A stretch of 6,569 nucleotides of DNA. Origin: Chitinophagales bacterium. GTDB lineage: Bacteria > Bacteroidota > Bacteroidia > Chitinophagales > JAHDHT01. Each line of letters opens with the position of its first letter. The stretch's first letter is position 1. The translations under genes were made by a program, and so were the position numbers. The stretch covers positions 10,509-17,077 of the forward strand of contig JAHDHT010000067.1 in the NCBI GenBank assembly GCA_020631175.1, written 5' to 3'. The notes beneath the pieces were generated by a model. That model saw only the letters and a program-made list of their open reading frames with translations. It was not told the DNA's origin and made no database searches. This document shows positions 1 through 6,569 of this stretch, in pieces.

Positions 1-1130
1 TAAACGGAATCAGAGTTGTGAAAGCCTTCGCCAATGAAGATTATGAGATTGAACAGTTCACTAAGCAAAATAAGGAAAAACGAACGGTTGGCATAAGGCA
101 TGCAATGCTTCATGCATATTTTTGGCCATTTTCTGATTTAGTTGTACATCTTCAAATTGCCATTTCAATCGCTTTTGGTGGATATCTAAGTTTGAAAGGA
201 GCCATAACAGTTGGAGAATTTTCAAGTTTCTTTACTTATGGAATTATGGTTACCTGGCCATTGCGTCAATTAGGTAGAACAGTTTCACAAATGGGAATGG
301 CTGTGGTTGCTATGGATCGTTTATCCAACATTTTAGATGCAGAAAAAGAAGTTTATGACGGTAAGCATTTAGCTAAAGACATGAACGGGAAGATCCGGTT
401 TGAAAATGTAAGTTTTTCTTATCCGGGATCGGATGTGAAAGTTTTAAAGAATGTAAGTTTTGAAATTCTACCCGGTGAATCAGCTGCAATAATTGGTCCT
501 GCCGGTTCGGGAAAAACAACCATTATTCAGTTATTGCTGCGGTTTTATGAGCCGGATGAAGGAACAATATATATAGATGATATTGCTATTACTGATTTAT
601 CTAAATCTTCCATCCGTGAAAGAATTGGTGCAGTACTTCAAAATCCTTTTTTATTCTCTACGACTATATATAACAATATCGCATACACCGATACAACTGC
701 AAGTGAAGAAAAAGTGATTGAAGCTGCAAAAGCGGCCGGTTTTCATGAAATCGCCCACATCTTTAATGATGGATATCATACCATGGTAGGTGAGAAAGGG
801 GTAACGCTTTCTGGTGGACAAAAACAACGTGTCGCTCTTGCGAGAACACTTTTGGAGCAGCCATCAGTTTTGATTTTAGATGATGCCACTTCTGCTGTAG
901 ATACGGAGACTGAATATAAAATTCAACATGCGTTAAAAACATATACAGGAGGCAAAACCTCGATTGTAATTGCGCATAGAGTGAGTTCAATTCAATTTGC
1001 CGATAAAGTGATTGTTTTGGATGAAGGAGAAATTATTCAAATTGGAAGTATGGAAAAAATAAAAGAAGAAGATGGATATCTGAAAGAAATGCTTGAACTG
1101 CAAACCAGTTTGGAAGAAGATTTAGTATGA
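1..1130 (+). CDS. ABC exporter half-transporter, degenerate-site subunit (5' end missing)
   Basis: This is the C-terminal part of a type IV (ABCB-like) half-transporter: a membrane domain fused to an ATPase domain. The gene runs in from the left edge with its first whole codon at position 3. The reading N-G-I-R-V-V-K-A-F-A-N-E from there is the usual motif joining TM4 to TM5, so the GTG at 18 is an internal valine and roughly 200 residues lie outside. Two membrane segments (TM5 and TM6, about 114-270) are followed by the nucleotide-binding domain. Walker A GPAGSGKTT is at 495-521, the Q-loop Gln at 639, signature LSGGQ at 807-821, Walker B with LDDATSAVD around 876-902, and the H-loop His at 975. 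The catalytic Glu after Walker B is replaced by Asp (882-884), a hallmark of the degenerate-site subunit in heterodimers such as BmrCD or TM287/288. The next gene, 37 bases on, supplies the other half. The substrate cannot be inferred; drug or lipid export is typical of the family. Confidence 0.95.
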   Translation, partial: NGIRVVKAFANEDYEIEQFTKQNKEKRTVGIRHAMLHAYFWPFSDLVVHLQIAISIAFGGYLSLKGAITVGEFSSFFTYGIMVTWPLRQLGRTVSQMGMAVVAMDRLSNILDAEKEVYDGKHLAKDMNGKIRFENVSFSYPGSDVKVLKNVSFEILPGESAAIIGPAGSGKTTIIQLLLRFYEPDEGTIYIDDIAITDLSKSSIRERIGAVLQNPFLFSTTIYNNIAYTDTTASEEKVIEAAKAAGFHEIAHIFNDGYHTMVGEKGVTLSGGQKQRVALARTLLEQPSVLILDDATSAVDTETEYKIQHALKTYTGGKTSIVIAHRVSSIQFADKVIVLDEGEIIQIGSMEKIKEEDGYLKEMLELQTSLEEDLV

Positions 1131-1167
1131 AGCAAAAAAGCACACATTAACAATTAAAAAAAAGACA

Positions 1168-3015
1168 ATGAATCAAAATATATATTTCGAAGACAAACAA
1201 TTTAAGGGGGCCGGCTCGGTTTGGCCCTTCTTAAAACGTTTGTTTAAATACAGCTTACGATATCCTAAATGGTTTATCGGTTTTACAGCCGGAATCGTTT
1301 TAGTAGGATTAACGGATGCCCTATGGCCCGTAATATGGATGCATTTTCTGGATGACGTAATTGTACCAATGGTATTAAACTATGAAGAATTCAGATTGCA
1401 GGGAAAAGCATTTGAAATTGAAACAGCACCTTTGTGGAAATACTTCGGGCTTTTCTTTGGAAATGGAGTATTACAGGTAATTGGTGTTTACTATTTTATA
1501 GTATTGGCAGGCCGTTTACAAGAACACGTTTTGTATGACCTCAGACAGGAGATGTTTAATAAACTTCAAAATTTGCAGCATTCATTTTACGATAAATCTG
1601 CTATGGGCTGGTTGCTATCAAGATTAACTTCGGATACAGATCGTGTCGCTGAATTAATAAGCTGGGGATTTTTAGAATTGCTTTGGGGCTTTACCATGAT
1701 AATGGCATGTTTAGGAATTATGTTTTTCTATTCCTGGAAATTGGCATTTATTGTAATGCTAAGCCTTCCTGTACTGTTTATTGTATCGATGCGTTTGCGT
1801 AAGCTAATACTTAAATATTCCAGACGATCAAGAAAGATAAATTCTGAAATAACAGCATCTTATTCTGAACATATAAATGGAGTTGCAGTAAATAAAAGTA
1901 CTGCCCAGGAAGAAAGAGTAAGTGAGGATTTTAATCGCTTAAGTCTGCAAATGCGTAAGACAACATTTAAGTCAACTTTTTATACCGCGATGTATATGCC
2001 GATCGTAATATTTATTGGCGCACTTACAGCAATTTTTGTAATAAATGCAGGCGGAAGGATGGCAATCGCAACTCCCATAGGAATAACAGTTGGTACATTA
2101 GCTGCCTTCTTTGGATATGCGACCAGAATTTTTGAACCTATAATGGATATAACACGGTTTTACGCTAATGCTCAAAATAGTTTATCTGCAGGTGAACGAA
2201 TTTTTGGTTTGATCGATGAAGAAGTATTAATTAAAGATCAGGAAGGAGCTACCGATTATAAAAATATTAAAGGTGCCATTGAATTTAAAAATGTAACCTT
2301 TCAATATGTAGAAGATAAACCCATTTTGAAAAACTTTAATCTGAAAATTAATGCCGGCCAAAGTATAGCTTTGGTTGGAGCAACAGGTGAAGGGAAAACA
2401 ACAATTGCGAATTTAATTGGTCGGTTTTATGATCCTGTTGAAGGAACAATTTTTATCGATGATGAAGATTTTAAAACAAAAACAATGCGTTCCTTAAGGG
2501 CACAAATGGGTATTGTATTACAAACATCTCATTTGTTCAAAGGCACCATTAAAGAAAATCTGATTTATGGTAAACAGGATGCTAATGATGAAGAATTGAA
2601 AGCAGCATTAAAAGCTGTAAATGCCGAACGGTTTTTAGAACGATTAAATGAAGATGTTGGTGAAAATGGAGATAATTTGTCTTTAGGTGAAAAACAGTTA
2701 ATCTCATTTGCAAGAGCCTTAATAGCGAAACCTTCCATTTTAATTATGGATGAGGCAACCTCATCTGTAGATACCTTAACCGAAAAAAATATTCAGAAAG
2801 GTGTAGAAGAATTAATTCAAAATCAAACATCTGTTATCATCGCCCACCGTTTAAGTACGATTAAAAATTGCGATCGAATATTGGTAATTCAAAAAGGTGC
2901 AGTTATTGAAGATGGTTCACACAAAGAATTAATTCAACTGAAAGGACATTACTATAAACTTTATACAAAACAGTTAACAGAGTTAGACGAACAAAAAATT
3001 GTTTCTGAAGTATAA
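1168..3015 (+). CDS. ABC exporter half-transporter, catalytic-site subunit
   Basis: This is a complete 615-residue half-transporter of the inner membrane, with an N-terminal six-helix domain and a C-terminal ATPase. Membrane segments lie near residues 36-58, 92-116, 166-188, 191-209, 274-295 and 303-320. A coupling-helix region with FYDKSAMGWLLSRLTSDTD lies between TM2 and TM3. ATPase motifs are Walker A GATGEGKTT (404-412), Q-loop Gln 452, signature LSLGE (504-508), Walker B IMDEATSSVD with catalytic Glu 529, and H-loop His 560. The signature differs from LSGGQ, while the catalytic Glu is present. This is the reverse of the upstream gene, so the two should form a heterodimer with one competent site. 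The TM1-TM2 loop (about 66-91) is longer than in simple half-transporters. The ATG at 1168 is preceded by an A-rich stretch with no Shine-Dalgarno site, normal for Bacteroidota, and no start codon lies in frame just upstream. It is probably cotranscribed with the upstream gene. Family placement is firm; substrate is unknown. Confidence 0.95.
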   Translation: MNQNIYFEDKQFKGAGSVWPFLKRLFKYSLRYPKWFIGFTAGIVLVGLTDALWPVIWMHFLDDVIVPMVLNYEEFRLQGKAFEIETAPLWKYFGLFFGNGVLQVIGVYYFIVLAGRLQEHVLYDLRQEMFNKLQNLQHSFYDKSAMGWLLSRLTSDTDRVAELISWGFLELLWGFTMIMACLGIMFFYSWKLAFIVMLSLPVLFIVSMRLRKLILKYSRRSRKINSEITASYSEHINGVAVNKSTAQEERVSEDFNRLSLQMRKTTFKSTFYTAMYMPIVIFIGALTAIFVINAGGRMAIATPIGITVGTLAAFFGYATRIFEPIMDITRFYANAQNSLSAGERIFGLIDEEVLIKDQEGATDYKNIKGAIEFKNVTFQYVEDKPILKNFNLKINAGQSIALVGATGEGKTTIANLIGRFYDPVEGTIFIDDEDFKTKTMRSLRAQMGIVLQTSHLFKGTIKENLIYGKQDANDEELKAALKAVNAERFLERLNEDVGENGDNLSLGEKQLISFARALIAKPSILIMDEATSSVDTLTEKNIQKGVEELIQNQTSVIIAHRLSTIKNCDRILVIQKGAVIEDGSHKELIQLKGHYYKLYTKQLTELDEQKIVSEV

Positions 3016-3019
3016 TAAT

Positions 3020-3053
3020 AAAAAAGCAACACAATTTAAAGTGTTGCTTTTTT
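3020..3053. terminator. Bidirectional intrinsic terminator between the exporter genes and lgt
   Basis: A perfect 13-base inverted repeat: left arm 3020-3032 (AAAAAAGCAACAC), loop 3033-3040 (AATTTAAA), right arm 3041-3053 (GTGTTGCTTTTTT). On the plus strand it starts 5 bases after the exporter stop codon and runs into T-rich sequence to 3059. On the minus strand the same stem is followed by six T and then AT-rich sequence. It can therefore end both convergent transcripts. The minus-strand lgt stop codon (3036-3038) sits in the loop, and the right arm is lgt coding sequence. Confidence 0.9.
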
Positions 3054-3794
3054 CTTTTTAAGAAATAGAAATAAGGCAATACCAATAAATATAAAGGGTA
3101 AACTTAAAAATTGAGTGTAAACTGCATCTGCTTTAGTAAATTCAATAAGAATCCTGACAGAAAAAAGAACAATCATAAATAAAGCAGTAATAATTCCTGT
3201 TTTCGGATTTTTTCTATCCATCCAAAAAAGAAAAATAAAAATACCGAGATAGGCGATAGCTTCATATAATACGCTAGGGTGTCTTGGTATAGAATCTCTT
3301 TGTACAAAGAGAAAAGCCCATGGTAAATCGCTCGCCTTTCCTATAATCTCACTATTCATCAAATTACCAATACGAATAAAAGCGGTGGCCAAAGCGCCTT
3401 GAATAGCCAGTTTATCCGTCATCCATAAAAAGCTAATCCAGTTTTTGTTTAGTTGATAAATAAAAGCAACGATTAACATCATTAATACTCCACCATGACT
3501 TGCCATCCCTCCATCTCCGAAATTCAAAATCTGAGAAGGGTATTGACTGAAAAATTCCCATTCATAAAAGATGCAATGTCCAAGCCGCGCACCTATAAGT
3601 CCGCTCATAAATAATAAAAGACTCAGATTGATGACTTTATCTTCAGCTTTTCCATCCTTCCTGAAAAAATAAACACCCAGATAATGAGTTGCAATTAGTG
3701 CCAATGCAAACATAAGACCATACCACCTCACAGTGATAGGTCCTAATTCAAACAATATAGGATCCGGATTCCAGCGAACTACTGCCCAAAGCAT
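3036..3794 (-). CDS. lgt: Prolipoprotein diacylglyceryl transferase
   Basis: Lgt moves a diacylglyceryl group from phosphatidylglycerol to the lipobox cysteine of prolipoproteins at the inner membrane, the first step of lipoprotein maturation. The 252-residue protein shows about seven hydrophobic segments and the family's conserved residues: Tyr25 in RWYGLM, the HGG motif at 100-102, the signature around RIGNLMNSEIIG (141-152, with Arg141, Asn144, Glu149 and Gly152), HPSVLYE (172-178), and Arg214 with Glu218 in RILIEF. These match the E. coli essential residues (Tyr26, His103, Arg143, Asn146, Glu151, Gly154, Arg239, Glu243) in order, nearly all with a constant small offset in the N-terminal half. 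The start WNPDP...GPITVRWYG is typical of Bacteroidota Lgt and supports the ATG at 3792-3794. The protein is shorter than many homologues, mainly after Glu218, and ends in KKKKATL, encoded partly by the terminator stem. It is convergent with the exporter and divergent from the helicase, so probably has its own promoter. Confidence 0.97.
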   Translation of the reverse strand: MLWAVVRWNPDPILFELGPITVRWYGLMFALALIATHYLGVYFFRKDGKAEDKVINLSLLLFMSGLIGARLGHCIFYEWEFFSQYPSQILNFGDGGMASHGGVLMMLIVAFIYQLNKNWISFLWMTDKLAIQGALATAFIRIGNLMNSEIIGKASDLPWAFLFVQRDSIPRHPSVLYEAIAYLGIFIFLFWMDRKNPKTGIITALFMIVLFSVRILIEFTKADAVYTQFLSLPFIFIGIALFLFLKKKKATL

Positions 3795-3837
3795 TTGTTA
3801 AAGCTAAAGAAATGTTTTAAATAGTGCTCGGGATATT
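3795..3837. promoter_or_regulatory. Divergent 43-base spacer expected to hold start signals for lgt and the helicase gene
   Basis: This is the only noncoding sequence upstream of either divergent gene, so promoter elements for both should lie here or in the first codons of the opposite gene. It is AT-rich. A TTTG at 3794-3797 resembles a Bacteroidota -33 element for the plus strand, but no good TAnnTTTG follows at the right distance. On the minus strand TAGCTTTA (3799-3806) matches TAnnTTTG at seven of eight positions but lies only a few bases before the lgt start. The functional role is inferred from position; no site is assigned. Confidence 0.35.
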
Positions 3838-6288
3838 TTGGTAGCTAAAGGAAGAGATATAATTAGTGATTGGTTTCGGTCAAGAAATTGGGATCCCTTT
3901 CCCTTTCAGGAAGAAACAGCTGAATACTATTTACAAGGTAAAAGTGGGTTGTTAAATGCACCCACCGGATCGGGAAAGACCTATGCTTTGTTTTTGCCTG
4001 TTTTGGTAGAATGGTTAAATGAAAATCCGAATTTCCAGACAAAAAAAAATAACGGACTTCAATTAATATGGATTACGCCTTTAAGAGCTTTATCTAAAGA
4101 TATTCAAAAAGCGATGCAGGCTGTTTGTGATGAATTGAGTATTCCATGGCGGATAGAATTCAGAACGGGAGATACCGATACCAAAACCAGGCAAAGGCAG
4201 AAAAAGTCGATGCCGGAGGTATTAATAACCACACCTGAAAGTTTGCATTTACTTTTAGCTTCGAAAAATTATCCAAAGTTTTTTAAAAACCTGAAAGCTT
4301 TTGTAGTCGATGAATGGCATGAATTATTAGGCTCCAAAAGAGGGGTTCAGGCAGAGTTGGCAATTTCCAGACTAATTCATTTAAAACCCGATTTAAAAAT
4401 ATGGGCCATTTCTGCTACGATTGGAAATTTAGATCAGGCATTAGAAGTTTTATTAGGTACCTCTTTTAAAGCAAAGGAAATTGCTACGGTAAGATCAAGA
4501 GTAAAAAAGAACCTTGAAGTGGTTTCAATAATGCCTGAAGATGCAAGTGAAATGCCATGGGCAGGACATCTTGGTATAGCATTACTTGAAAAAATACTTC
4601 CGGTAATTAACGAAAGCAGAAGTACTTTAATTTTTACCAATACAAGAGCACAATGCGAAATCTGGTATCAACGAATATTAGAAGTGGCACCTGAATTGGC
4701 CGGAATTATGGCCATGCATCACGGATCAATTGATAAAGAAGTAAGACAATGGGTGGAAGCTGAATTAGGACAAGGTAACCTTAAGGCAGTAGTATGTACT
4801 TCGAGTCTTGATTTGGGGGTGGATTTCTGGCCTGTTGAAACAGTTATTCAAATTGGTGGACCGAAAGGTGTAGCGCGCTTTTCACAACGCGCCGGAAGAA
4901 GTGGACATCAGCCGGGTGCCTTAAGTAAAATTTATTTTTTACCAACCCATTCACTCGAGTTAATAGAAGCTGCGGCTTTAAAACATGCATTAAATGTAGG
5001 GCATTTTGAAGCGCGGGTTCCAGTTCATCATCCCATTGATGTATTAGTTCAATATATGGTAACGCTTAGCATAGGGGAGGGACTTGATCCGGAACAAATT
5101 TTTGAGGAAGTTCGATGTACCTATGCCTTTAAAGATATAACAAGAGATGAATGGGATGCATTACTTTTCTTTATTACTACGGGTGGAAGGTCTTTAAATC
5201 AATACGATGAATTTTCAAAAGTATTTAAAGATCCGGAAGGAATATTTCGAATTGCAGATCGTAGAAAAGCAATGCAGCATCGAATTCAGATAGGAACCAT
5301 CGTTAGTGATGTGATGATGAAAGTAAAGTATCAACGTGGCGCTGTGCTTGGCCATATTGAAGAATACTTTGTATCGCGTTTGAAGGAAGGTAATGTATTT
5401 TGGTTTGCAGGAAGACCCTTAGAGTTTATCCGCTTAAAAGGGATGACAGTAGAAGTCAGAAAAACCAATCGAAAGAAAGGAATTGTTCCTCAATATATGG
5501 GTGGAAGGATGGCTTTTTCTTCGCAGATATCAGAACTCATTCGATTAAAACTAACGGAGTACATAGAGGCAAAAACGGATGAACCTGAATTTAAATGCCT
5601 TGATCCATTGCTTGAAATTCAGAAAGAAAGAAGTATCATTCCGAAAGCAGATGAATTTTTAATTGAAGTGGCCACAACCCGTGACGGATTTCATTACTTC
5701 TTTTATCCCTTTGAAGGTCGATTAATTCATGAAGGAATGGCAGCATTGATAGGCTATAGAATTTCTAAATTGCAAAAAGCCTCTTTTTCAATAGCTATGA
5801 ATGATTATGGTTTTGAATTATTATGCGATGAAGCTTTGCCTCTTGAAGAAGCTTTGAAAAATGACTTGTTTAGTGTTGAAAATTTATTTGATGATATTCA
5901 GAAGAGTATTAATTCTACAGAAATGGCACGGAGGGTTTTTAGAGACATTTCCGTTATTGCCGGGTTAATTTTTCAAGGCTACCCGGGAAAATATAAGAAA
6001 GGAAAACATTTGCAATCGAGTTCACAATTAATTTTTGATGTATTTGAAAAATACGACCCGGATAACCTTTTATTTAAGCAGGCATTTCAGGAAGTTTATC
6101 AGAATCAGGTAGATGAAGTAAGAATGCGCATTGCATTAAAAAGAATTCAAAGTCAAACTATAAGAGTGATGCACACAAAACGATTTTCACCATTTGCATT
6201 TCCCATTCTTGCAGATCGTTTGAGGACAAAAATGTCAACAGAAGAATTAAGAGATCGAATTAAAAAAATGTCGGTCGTGATTGATTAA
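3838..6288 (+). CDS. Lhr-type DEXH-box helicase, ligase-associated DNA damage response family
   Basis: An 816-residue superfamily 2 ATP-dependent DNA helicase of the Lhr-core type, in the subfamily called ligase-associated DNA damage response DEXH box helicase. Helicase motifs in order are a Q-motif-like FPFQ (21-24), motif I APTGSGKT (41-48), Ia TPLRALSKD (80-88), TTPESL (131-136), motif II DEWH (158-161), motif III SAT (192-194), motif IV region LIFTNTRAQCE (264-274), motif V TSSLDLGVDF (321-330) and motif VI QRAGRSGH (350-357). A winged-helix region (about 380-470) and the Lhr C-terminal core follow, including FWFAGRPLEFIRLKG (521-535). DEWH is within the DE[VILW]H variation I recall for this family. 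The start is probably TTG at 3838: an in-frame stop lies at 3805-3807, and the first in-frame ATG is codon 93, beyond motif I. In many genomes this gene sits with an ATP-dependent ligase, an exonuclease and a phosphoesterase; none is in this window. Its stop codon overlaps that of the convergent gene downstream. Confidence 0.92.
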   Translation: MVAKGRDIISDWFRSRNWDPFPFQEETAEYYLQGKSGLLNAPTGSGKTYALFLPVLVEWLNENPNFQTKKNNGLQLIWITPLRALSKDIQKAMQAVCDELSIPWRIEFRTGDTDTKTRQRQKKSMPEVLITTPESLHLLLASKNYPKFFKNLKAFVVDEWHELLGSKRGVQAELAISRLIHLKPDLKIWAISATIGNLDQALEVLLGTSFKAKEIATVRSRVKKNLEVVSIMPEDASEMPWAGHLGIALLEKILPVINESRSTLIFTNTRAQCEIWYQRILEVAPELAGIMAMHHGSIDKEVRQWVEAELGQGNLKAVVCTSSLDLGVDFWPVETVIQIGGPKGVARFSQRAGRSGHQPGALSKIYFLPTHSLELIEAAALKHALNVGHFEARVPVHHPIDVLVQYMVTLSIGEGLDPEQIFEEVRCTYAFKDITRDEWDALLFFITTGGRSLNQYDEFSKVFKDPEGIFRIADRRKAMQHRIQIGTIVSDVMMKVKYQRGAVLGHIEEYFVSRLKEGNVFWFAGRPLEFIRLKGMTVEVRKTNRKKGIVPQYMGGRMAFSSQISELIRLKLTEYIEAKTDEPEFKCLDPLLEIQKERSIIPKADEFLIEVATTRDGFHYFFYPFEGRLIHEGMAALIGYRISKLQKASFSIAMNDYGFELLCDEALPLEEALKNDLFSVENLFDDIQKSINSTEMARRVFRDISVIAGLIFQGYPGKYKKGKHLQSSSQLIFDVFEKYDPDNLLFKQAFQEVYQNQVDEVRMRIALKRIQSQTIRVMHTKRFSPFAFPILADRLRTKMSTEELRDRIKKMSVVID

Positions 6289-6569
6289 AATATTAGCTTT
6301 TCAATAAATTGTTTTCCGTCAATTTCAATTTGTAAAATTTTCATACCCGAACTAAAATCATCCAGCGAAATTATTGTTTGACGACTAATAACATTCTTAT
6401 TTATTAACTTACCATCAATGTCATAGATTGCAAAATTTCCAGCTACAGAACTATTTAAATTAATTATATAATTGTTTTCTCCTGATAATAAGCTGTAATA
6501 AGAATCATTAATTAAATCAATTGAGTTTATAATTATATTTACTTCATTAGATAATAATTCACATGTTCC
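6285..6569 (-). CDS. Secreted protein, C-terminal T9SS type A sorting domain (5' end beyond the window)
   Basis: An open frame crosses the right edge on the minus strand and ends at the TAA complementary to 6285-6287, giving 94 residues of C-terminus. The last 50 or so residues read as a type IX secretion sorting domain: NFAIYDIDGKLINKN, then a short linker, ISLDDFSSGMKILQIEIDG and KQFIEKLIF. This fits the family pattern of a beta strand with a GK turn, an S-L/S-GxY-like turn, then I-x-I-x-x-x-G-K and a final K-(V/I/L)-I. Such domains direct proteins across the outer membrane in Bacteroidota and are normally cleaved off. The final residue is Phe rather than the common Lys, and Met replaces the usual Tyr after SSG. 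The upstream 40 residues are Asn- and Ile-rich and could belong to the last part of the passenger; its activity cannot be told from this fragment. No start codon is expected inside the window, since the frame is open to the edge. Confidence 0.85.
   Translation of the reverse strand, partial: GTCELLSNEVNIIINSIDLINDSYYSLLSGENNYIINLNSSVAGNFAIYDIDGKLINKNVISRQTIISLDDFSSGMKILQIEIDGKQFIEKLIF

Noticed and set aside
18..20. GTG at 18 as start of the first exporter gene
   Set aside because: The frame is open to the left edge, and residues before it (N-G-I-R-V) continue the conserved transporter motif, so the gene starts outside the window.
763..990. Minus-strand open frame of 75 codons inside the first exporter gene
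   Set aside because: It lies opposite conserved ATPase motifs and its translation resembles no protein family.
1127..1150. Tiny frame MKQKSTH overlapping the first exporter stop (ATGA), possible coupled leader peptide
   Set aside because: It is only seven codons with no start signal or homology, and it ends 17 bases before the next gene; ATGA overlaps arise easily by chance.
2903..3085. Minus-strand open frame of 60 codons across the exporter-lgt junction
   Set aside because: It overlaps two well-supported genes and the terminator in another frame, and its composition is just antisense of AT-rich sequence.
3794..3824. Candidate Bacteroidota promoter for the helicase (TTTG at 3794-3797 with TAAATAG near 3818)
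   Set aside because: The downstream box does not match TAnnTTTG well, so I did not call a promoter.
4434..4640. Minus-strand open frame with a signal-peptide-like start inside the helicase gene
   Set aside because: It lies opposite a conserved helicase region; the hydrophobic start is a by-product of the antisense reading.
5400..5582. Plus-strand open frame of 60 codons in another frame of the helicase gene
   Set aside because: It is fully inside the helicase coding region, with no independent support.
6262..6268. Run of seven T on the minus strand after the secreted-protein stop, as a terminator
   Set aside because: No convincing stem precedes it; a T-run alone in AT-rich coding sequence is not enough.

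Overview
The window looks like ordinary chromosomal DNA from a member of the Bacteroidota. The evidence is AT-rich sequence, no clear Shine-Dalgarno sites, a type IX secretion (T9SS) sorting domain on a secreted protein at the right edge, and Bacteroidota-like Lgt and Lhr-type helicase proteins. Genus and species cannot be told from the sequence. I see no insertion sequence, phage gene, CRISPR array, tRNA or rRNA.

Layout from left to right. Positions 1-3015 hold two same-strand genes for the halves of an ABC exporter. The first is cut by the left edge, and 37 bases separate the two. The active-site residues are split between them as in a heterodimeric exporter. The first has Asp for the catalytic Glu but a canonical LSGGQ signature. 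The second has the catalytic Glu but a degenerate LSLGE signature. Together they would give one dead or weak ATP site and one competent site. A strong hairpin terminator at 3020-3053 closes this unit and also serves the convergent gene lgt (3036-3794, minus strand), whose stop codon lies in the hairpin loop. Lgt is the first enzyme of lipoprotein maturation.

A 43-base divergent spacer separates lgt from an 816-residue Lhr-type DEXH helicase (3838-6288, plus strand), of the kind usually called the ligase-associated DNA-damage-response helicase. It probably starts at TTG. Its usual partner genes (ATP-dependent ligase, exonuclease, phosphoesterase) are not in this window. The helicase stop codon overlaps that of a convergent gene entering from the right edge (6285-6569, minus strand), which encodes the C-terminal end of a T9SS-secreted protein.

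The two exporter genes plainly work together. The other three look like unrelated neighbours packed tightly, with shared or overlapping ends. I found no convincing new biological system. The points most worth a second look are the compact gene ends (stop codon inside a terminator loop, two stops sharing TTAA), the exporter asymmetry, the TTG start, and a helicase apparently without its partners alongside.
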